A stretch of 64,000 nt of DNA, from NCBI GenBank assembly GCA_020736575.1, contig JAGPYM010000027.1, forward strand, positions 1 to 64,000, in the 5' to 3' direction. The DNA is from Thelonectria olida (taxonomy: Eukaryota; Ascomycota; Sordariomycetes; Hypocreales; Nectriaceae). This document shows positions 57,816-64,000 of this stretch, piece by piece; position 1 is the stretch's first letter; every line of letters starts with the position of its first letter. Below the pieces are notes generated by a model. The model was not told the origin of the DNA. It searched no databases and worked only from the letters and a program-made list of their open reading frames with translations. The position numbers and the translations under genes were made by a program.

Positions 57816-58528
57816 ATGCCCACTCTTCCCATTAACCTTCGCTCATACAATATTTCCTGTTTGCAGCGTCACAACATGAATTCATCTACCAGCACCCGAA
57901 TTGAGTCGGCACAAGCCACATCCACGTCGCTCAATGATGACGTTGACTTCTCGTCCTCTTCCCGTATACCAGTCTACGTGCCCCTGGCCATTTTGTTCGG
58001 TGCCATGGCTATTATTCTCCTCACATGTACATATTGGTGCGTCTTTTGGCCAGATCAGAATGTTTGCAGTTTTCACACCAGTCAAATAGGCTTGTCAAGC
58101 GGCGTGAATCGGAGCCTCGCGGGATCCGTCTTAATGACCCCGAAGCAACCATAACTTCTTCTACTATCGAAAGATTAGACAATGTCGCTCTCGCTCAGCA
58201 GTATAGGAACTGGAGGGGCCAAACAAGGGATTGCCCTCGACATCTTCCACTCTCGAGCAATGAGACATTGGTCTGGTACGTTCTGCAACGCCAAAACTCT
58301 TCTCATCTCACTCACGGCTCCTCTAGCGTCATCTGCCTCGAACCGATGCAAGGCAGGCAGATGATTCGAAGCCTACCTTGCGAACATGTGTTCCACTCTG
58401 AATGCATTACGAAGTGGTTTTTGAAAAAACATGTCACCTGTCCCGTCTGTAAAAAGGACTGCATTCCGCGTACGGCGAGTATCATAAAACCGCTACCTCA
58501 CGCCGTAACCAGACCGCAGCCCATGTAG
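57816..58528 (+). CDS. Single-pass membrane RING-H2-like protein
   Basis: Exons 57816-58036 and 58090-58528 (53-nt intron GTGCGT...AATAG) give 219 aa. One membrane segment lies near residues 52-73 (VYVPLAILFGAMAIILLTC), and a RING-H2-like domain sits near the C-terminus (about 167-208). Most zinc ligands are present: VICLEPM, LPCEHVFHSECITKW and CPVCKKDC. The first cysteine of the usual CxxC pair is Ser (SSVIC in place of CxVIC). Proteins of this layout are E3 ubiquitin ligases of endomembranes. The missing ligand may weaken zinc binding. An ATG at 57876 is an alternative start. Confidence 0.7.
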
Positions 58529-58948
58529 TCGATAGTCATGTTTGTTGAACCATTTGAAGCATGCCGTCCGAGATGGAACTTGTGAGGCTATTTAATCTAG
58601 TTCTTAATATCTGCTTCCTGAGGTATTTGTAGATATTTTATTGACTAACGCCCGTTATATACTGCTTTCTTATCAAAGTAATCCATTTAATTAAAATATA
58701 ATCATAAAAGTAATACATTTGCTTAAATTTGATCTTTTAATAATTGGAAAGGAAAAATGAGACAGCTGGTTCCTAGCATGTAATGGGAACGCCGTTGCTC
58801 TTGTGATAATATGCACCGACGTATATGGGCGATTTTAGTTAAATGGCCGGCGAATAATGCCAGGACTACATAACTTCCTATTGACCAGTTTGCTTGAGAT
58901 TCTGAGAAGACACTTACTGACGACTTAATATTAACTAGACTTCAAATC
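58529..58948. other. Intergenic, AT-rich 3' region
   Basis: Convergent 3' ends, no gene seen. Confidence 0.5.
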
Positions 58949-60349
58949 TCAGGCAGTCAGCTTATAGACCGTCAGTACGGCCGCATGGTCCGTAGTCCAC
59001 TCATTATTTTTGTGATCCGGATACGGCTTGGGCTCTCCAACGACCACCCTTCGCGAATCCTTTACCTTCAAACCCTTCCCCTTGTGATAGACAAAGTCAA
59101 TTCTATCCTGCGGCTCAGGCAAATCCCGACTATCATTCCAAGGGAAAAGAGGTGACCAGGTCACACCCTGCACCGCGACTGGATCTGGATTGGCCACGCG
59201 GAACGAGTCAATGAGCCCTTTTTCTTTTGGCAACACTGAGGTCGGCCAGGGCACATTCCAGAATCCGCAGTTCTTCTCCTTCAGCTCCTCAATCCAATCA
59301 AGGTGCGACGGCGCATTGAAGTCTCCCACGAGCAGGGTAGGCACTTCGTCAGCCTGCACAAGATGCTCCTCCATAGCTACCAACGTGTCCGTGATCTGCG
59401 GTGTGCGGCCTGATTCTGCCTCGCGCTCCAAAACTTGCTCGACTGTCATATTGTCGAAGCAGAAGTCGTATGGTCCGTACGGGTCATAGCCTAAGTGAAC
59501 AACGTAGAAGTTGACCTGCTGGTCCTCGCCGTCAAGAGCGATCCGCACGCCACCTGAGCGGCTAGGCGTGCTAATAACGCCGTACTCCTCCGCAACGGGA
59601 TATTTACTCAGGACGCCAACGTCGCCGCCGCTAGTCCAGTAATGCCATCCCAGGGCTGAGGCGAGGCGAGGTGCGTGGCTGCCAGATTGATCCTCCTGGA
59701 GACCCACAATGTCGGCACCGGACGTGGCGAGGAAGCGGACTTGCTTTTCGTGGTAGTTGTTGACCTGAGTACCGCCATGCCACATGTTGTAGGAGAGCAC
59801 CTGAAGCTTCTGCACAAGAGGGGAGCCTGCAGGGCGGACGGGGATCCTAAAGACGGCAGTGGCAGTAGAGTTGCCAGTGCCCGTTGCGCGGATTGAGACG
59901 CGGACTACGCTCGCCTCGGGACCAGGTGTGCCGGAGAGAACGCCGTCGGGGCTGACAGAGAGCCAGTCGGAGCCCGAGCTACGCTTGGAGAAGGTGACGG
60001 AGTCACCACCACCCTTGATAAGACCACTGATGCGGTGGGAGTACTCGTCGCCCTGCCGAGCATTCGGAAGTGTGACGTCAGAGGCGATAAATGCTGGTTT
60101 TCCATTAGCCTCAAGGGAACCCTTGCGCTTCTTGGTGGACTTTTCGTACTCCTGGCCTTCCGTGTTGCAGACAAATTTGCCGTGCCTTAAGTAGGCCTCA
60201 TTGCCACAATCGCAGGTCACGACGTGACCTGCAGGATTACCGTGGCCGTCTCTAGCCTCGATGCCATGCTTCCTACGGTAAGGATTGGGGAGAGCGGTGA
60301 CTGAGGTTTGGGCAAGAAGCGTGTTAAGGAGGAAGTGTTTGAAAAGCAT
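58949..60349 (-). CDS. Secreted endonuclease/exonuclease/phosphatase-fold enzyme
   Basis: A single exon of 466 aa. Residues 1-19 form a signal peptide (MLFKHFLLNTLLAQTSVTA). A short Cys-containing segment (VTCDCGNEAYLRHGKFVC) and an Ig-like/cadherin-like putative binding domain (about 85-175; SDWLSVSPDGVLSGTPG) precede the catalytic DNase I-like fold at 180-463. That fold has LSYNMWHGG, GLQEDQSG, TLLVGDFNAPSHLDW, DRIDFVYHKG and the terminal TTDHAAV. These are the metal-binding and catalytic boxes of the superfamily, which hydrolyses phosphodiesters in nucleic acids or phosphomonoesters in lipids. The substrate cannot be told from sequence; secretion suggests extracellular DNA, phosphate scavenging or a lipid target. 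Confidence 0.85.
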   Translation of the reverse strand: MLFKHFLLNTLLAQTSVTALPNPYRRKHGIEARDGHGNPAGHVVTCDCGNEAYLRHGKFVCNTEGQEYEKSTKKRKGSLEANGKPAFIASDVTLPNARQGDEYSHRISGLIKGGGDSVTFSKRSSGSDWLSVSPDGVLSGTPGPEASVVRVSIRATGTGNSTATAVFRIPVRPAGSPLVQKLQVLSYNMWHGGTQVNNYHEKQVRFLATSGADIVGLQEDQSGSHAPRLASALGWHYWTSGGDVGVLSKYPVAEEYGVISTPSRSGGVRIALDGEDQQVNFYVVHLGYDPYGPYDFCFDNMTVEQVLEREAESGRTPQITDTLVAMEEHLVQADEVPTLLVGDFNAPSHLDWIEELKEKNCGFWNVPWPTSVLPKEKGLIDSFRVANPDPVAVQGVTWSPLFPWNDSRDLPEPQDRIDFVYHKGKGLKVKDSRRVVVGEPKPYPDHKNNEWTTDHAAVLTVYKLTA

Positions 60350-61518
60350 GATCGGGGAGCAGTACTCCTTCCCGGGGGGCTAGGGTAGACAGAATGCGGG
60401 ACGTTGGATTTCTTTGCTTAACAATCGAGAATTAGAAGAATAAGGGAGGGAACACTTAGTACCTTGGCTGTAGAGGATTTAAGAAAGAGGGCTAGAGAGG
60501 GTGATAGCGGAGATTATATATAGACTGCTGGGTCGTTATAATACATTCAACGGTTAGGGGATGGACCATTTACAGAAAGCAAGCTGAAACACATGTCAAG
60601 AAAAGACGAACTGAGTTATTCCAACGTCTGAGTATCTCTACTTCATAGTGACGAGGATATAAGGTTGGCATTTCGCCAAGATGCATCCTATGCTTCGAGG
60701 TCGTGACGTGATTATGACATGAAGTGTACACAGGCAACGAGTTTAGGAGGGGCGGAGGAAACATCGATAGATCGATAATTAATTTATCTGACCACAAGAG
60801 GAACAAAATGGGAAAAAACACTTTGAGGTATTAAGACTGAGTTAAGTCAAGCAGTGGTGAAACTGTTACGAGACGCCATTAGTAGCCAATGGCACTCCAT
60901 GGACATGCCGCCATACATTATCATAGTAGCAGCCTTGGTCTCAGTAGATGCTTATCCCCCGTAGGTACCGACAACCGGCGGCCGACGCCCTGAAATATTG
61001 GGATGCAAAGCCTCCTCTCCGTCAGCTTGTCGTCATCGCAGCTGCCACCCCATTTGCCAGAGTCGAAAAGAAGCCAAGAGCGGGTCGAACCTCCAGATTG
61101 TTGCGGGAGAAGAGACCATCGCAAAAGGCTCCAACCAACCTACCTATCGATGTAGGGTGTAGAAATACAGACAAATAACAACACCCACAAATGAATAACA
61201 CCACAATTGCCTCAATATCTGGCATATCACACGATTTAAAATCTGTCTACCTAATGTGTCAGCTAGTTACATTAGCACGCGGCCAAGCACACGAAACAGT
61301 ACGTACCTAGTGTAAGCCATGACATAGTCTCGAGTAGGAGGTATTCTTGGCAGCACATGAACGTGTCAGCCGTTTGCATAAACTCTAGGATTTGCTTCCC
61401 GGGGGGCTTTTCTTAAGAGGTATATTAAGGCATTCCTTCTCCCACCAAAGCCTTCTCCGCCCCATCCGAATTACTCTAATATCTTAACCTGCCCAGGCAC
61501 GCAAGAAATACCTCCACA
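60350..61518. other. Intergenic between divergent genes, no gene seen
   Basis: Promoters of the nuclease-like and NmrA-like genes. Short frames here have no recognised motif. Confidence 0.5.
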
Positions 61519-62542
61519 ATGCCTGCCCACATTACCATCGTCCCTGCATCCACGCAGGCCGGCAAAGAAACCGTCCTGTTCCTTCTAGCATCCAAGAGCA
61601 AGCCATTTGTTCGCGGAATCTACCGCGATCCATCCAAGGCGCCAACCGAGTTCACTCAGCACCCGAACTTTGAAGCTGTCAAGGGCGACGTAGGGTCTGG
61701 GGCTGGCCTCGACTTCAGTGGTTCGAATGCCGTCATGTACATTCCTCCACCGACGTACGATGGTACAGACCAGGGCCAGTTCGCAACTCAGACAGCGTTG
61801 AACGTGAAGAAAGCTCTTCAAAATGCCCCAAACGTGACGAGATTGCTGCTGCACTCATCGATGGGAGCTCAGCACGACCACGGCATTGTAGGTTCGAAGC
61901 CCCAGAATCCAGATTTCATCTTACTAATTGGTAACCACAGGGCATCTTGAGACTCAATCATATTTCTGACAATGTTCTCAAACACACTGTACCTGAGGTG
62001 CTGGTCGTCAGACCTGCATACTTTTATGAAAACTGGGCCGACGCGTTGAAGACAATGCAGGCCGATCCGCCGCGGCTTGAGTCACCAATTCCACTTGCCG
62101 AATACCAGATACCCATGGTACATCAAATTCTCCCCGTTATAAAGTCAAACGAATCAATTAGCGAACACATGCTAACCCTTGACAGGTGAGTGCCAAGGAC
62201 GTGGGCGAGTATTTCGCAAATGCTCTTCTCGAGGAGTCAGCCAAACCAGGACTGCAGCATGTTGATCTGTACGGGCCACGGCACTACAGCTCTCTTGACG
62301 TTAAGAAAGCTATTGAAGATGTCACTGGGAAGGAAGGCGAGTTAGTCAACATTGAAAGAGACGCACTTTCGCAGTGGTACGAAAAACATGTACCCAAAGT
62401 ATATGCGCAAGAGTTTGCGGACATGATTCTCGGGGCGTTACCTGGAGGAGTAATGGAACACTTCGACGACCAACCGCAGATTGTCAGGGGCAAAACCGAG
62501 TTGGGTGATGCGATGCGTGAAATGGCTTTCCACAGTGGGTAA
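61519..62542 (+). CDS. NmrA-like NAD(P)-binding protein
   Basis: Exons 61519-61887, 61941-62117 and 62186-62542 (introns 53 and 68 nt) close into 300 aa. The start HITIVPASTQAGKETVLFLL is the beta1-loop-helix of a Rossmann fold with a degenerate glycine motif. VRGIYRDPSKAP, AVKGDVGSG, AVMYIPPPTYDG and RLLLHSSMGAQHDHGIG follow as in NmrA-like atypical short-chain dehydrogenases. The C-terminal part (VSAKDVGEYFANALLE, VDLYGPRHYSSLDV) is also typical. The family includes redox sensors that bind NAD(P) and regulators of nitrogen or metabolite genes. The usual catalytic Tyr/Lys pair is not evident, so a sensor role is as likely as catalysis. Confidence 0.82.
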
Positions 62543-62579
62543 ATACCTCGTGGGTGGATTCTTGAAAGAGATATTTTTA

Positions 62580-63515
62580 CTAAAAAGTACTGCCATCAAC
62601 GATATCTCGCTTGTGCGACCGCCATGCTTCTGCACTGATGCATCCTTCACCTCTCTGAAGCCGCCAATAATTCGTTGCCTCCAAAAGCTGATTGCACCCT
62701 TGTAACAGCCAACCCCATCGCTGCAGAAAATGGGTAGTCACTTCCCAATTCTTGGAGTCCCAAGGTTCTCCCCAGACTATGAAACCCGTCCAATTGTTTT
62801 CGCCATGTGACTCGATGAGATCATCCCACAATCGCTGCTCCTCATCATCCGAGAGACCCTCACACCGAGCCACCAGGAAATTCTCCCGCATTCTGGGGAG
62901 CGGAAATAGATCAATCCACGGATGATGTGGAATTTTCTGTTGGAGTCTAGTGGGAGTCAATGTGTGAGGACAGGATGTCACTGGTGTTATCCCTGGTTGG
63001 TTGAACGGGGATGTGGCACTGCAAAGAAGCCAATCGACCTTGAAGTCCAGTATGACGGCGTTTTGTGTTAAGCTGTTGATGACGTTGAACTGGATGAGCC
63101 TCGGTAGTTGATAGGCAGGTAGCTGGCTTTTTCCGTAGCTTTCCAAGGCTTTCTTAGCGAAATGGTCCAGAATTGCGCGCTTCTGGTGGATGTTCTCCTC
63201 CCATGTGTCGCCAAATATTACGTTTCCGACAGTCAGGGGACCGATGTCGCGTCGCGGAGAGCCAGCCATTCTATGCCTCTCAGAGTTCTTCCGCATCCTC
63301 GTCCGATCTTCAACAGAAATTAAGAAGTGAGCGGGTGTGTACTCGAGGAAATGATACATCAACTCACGAGCTCTCTGATTCAGTCTGTTTTGCAACCTTT
63401 TCCTCTCTCTTTGATTACTAATTCCAGCCCAATCTTCTCCATCGTGGCGAATGTGCGTTTCATGAGGCATGCGGTGCACGTTGATCAAGGATGGGTTGCT
63501 GGAAGTCATGGTCAT
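62580..63515 (-). CDS. bZIP-like transcription factor with DUF3425 domain
   Basis: A minus-strand gene from ATG 63515, with a probable 60-nt intron at 63308-63367 (GTGAGT...TTGAAG), gives 291 aa when spliced. Removing the intron makes the basic region RERKRLQNRLNQRAHRTRMR, the standard fungal bZIP sequence with Asn and Arg contacts. The intron is divisible by three and has no stop, so a retained form of 311 aa is also possible. No clear leucine zipper follows. The remainder is the DUF3425 domain: LPRLIQFNVINSL, DWLLCSATSPFNQPG and HHPWIDLFPLPRMREN. Such proteins regulate stress and secondary metabolism. Confidence 0.85.
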   Translation of the reverse strand: MTMTSSNPSLINVHRMPHETHIRHDGEDWAGISNQRERKRLQNRLNQRARELMYHFLEYTPAHFLISVEDRTRMRKNSERHRMAGSPRRDIGPLTVGNVIFGDTWEENIHQKRAILDHFAKKALESYGKSQLPAYQLPRLIQFNVINSLTQNAVILDFKVDWLLCSATSPFNQPGITPVTSCPHTLTPTRLQQKIPHHPWIDLFPLPRMRENFLVARCEGLSDDEEQRLWDDLIESHGENNWTGFIVWGEPWDSKNWEVTTHFLQRWGWLLQGCNQLLEATNYWRLQRGEGCISAEAWRSHKRDIVDGSTF

Positions 63516-64000
63516 GTGGCTGAGGTAAATTGGAAACGGGGTTGTCTCGATGCTTCTCCATGGGTGGTTCCTTCATATATGCACTTGGCTGACAGGCCAA
63601 GCTTATCGTCTTGGCGAGGTTCGCAGTGGTAGGCTGATGCTTGGTAAGCTGCCAAGCTGCGTTTCGCTAACGCGACCGGCTGACAGGGCACAATCCTTTA
63701 GGGGAAGCGGTAAAGATCAGCAGTAGAAGAACATAGGTATGTAAAGCCATGGGGGTAATGTACCTCTCCTAGAAAACAACATGCAGAGACTTATTAATTA
63801 GACAAGGTAGTTGCAATGACTAATACATCCAGCACACTCTTTCAAAGACACCCGACTTGCTATCCTTCTGCTTCCGCCGACATATTAATCTCACACCTTT
63901 GCGGCGTATGCTCGGGAGTTGGCAAGGAGGTGTCCACGGTTCACAACAGTATCTGTCCATCCAGTGCTGCCAAGATAGACCTCCAAAAGTCCAATGACGG
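63516..64000. other. Intergenic to the right edge, no gene seen
   Basis: Promoter side of the bZIP gene. No supported coding sequence before the window ends. Confidence 0.45.

Overview
The window is chromosomal DNA of a filamentous ascomycete (Pezizomycotina). Most genes carry short introns of about 47-85 nt with GTAAGT-type donors. Several families are fungus-restricted (HET, DUF3425 bZIP, DUF5672, DUF3433, NACHT-WD40 and TPR remnants). Gene-bearing DNA of ordinary GC alternates with extremely AT-rich blocks whose translations still resemble transposon proteins but are full of stops, which is the mark of repeat-induced point mutation (RIP). I saw no tRNA, rRNA or CRISPR. I cannot name the species.

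Layout. 1-4990: RIP-degraded Ty3/Gypsy retrotransposon. 5777-9952: secreted tandem GH32 enzyme, an exo-type module fused to an endo-inulinase-type module. 10060-13640: a cysteine-rich GPI-type protein and decayed fragments, including a DUF3433 piece cut by a RIP-type stop. 13636-15411: a ~1.1-kb direct duplication carrying TPR coding sequence, one copy ruined by RIP and one nearly spared. 16203-16495: a MITE. 16815-19456: a HET-domain gene. 20168-22951: a MULE DNA transposon with 55-bp perfect inverted repeats and an 8-bp target duplication, sitting in the tail of a NACHT-WD40 gene. 23655-27012: a broken SANT-like gene and a gene-poor block. 27013-32600: AT-rich RIP block with a Copia remnant and a ~3.7-kb element with ~0.7-kb inverted arms.

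The right half is gene-dense. 33365: coactosin-like protein. 34393-39049: a 13-exon gene joining an alpha/beta hydrolase, a large unnamed domain and a ubiquitin with an internal LRLRGG followed by glycine. 39497-43958: a DUF5672 glycosyltransferase-like protein, a rhamnose-type nucleotide-sugar reductase and a nucleotide-sugar/triose-phosphate translocator, which may act together in glycosylation. 45143: GMC oxidoreductase. 47542-50833: ankyrin protein with a fungal NLR-type N-terminus. 51735-52450: RhoGAP pseudogene. 53152-57010: PMC1-type Ca2+-ATPase. 57816: membrane RING protein with an altered first zinc ligand. 58949: secreted endonuclease/exonuclease/phosphatase-fold enzyme. 61519: NmrA-like protein. 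62580: bZIP/DUF3425 regulator.

Two themes stand out. The first is a concentration of genes and gene corpses from fungal self/non-self recognition families (HET, NACHT-WD40, TPR, ankyrin, hydrolase effector) around RIP blocks. The second is the hydrolase-ubiquitin fusion, the best candidate here for an undescribed system. Exon structures were derived by hand from splice signals and frame closure; domain names come from recognition of motifs, not from searches.
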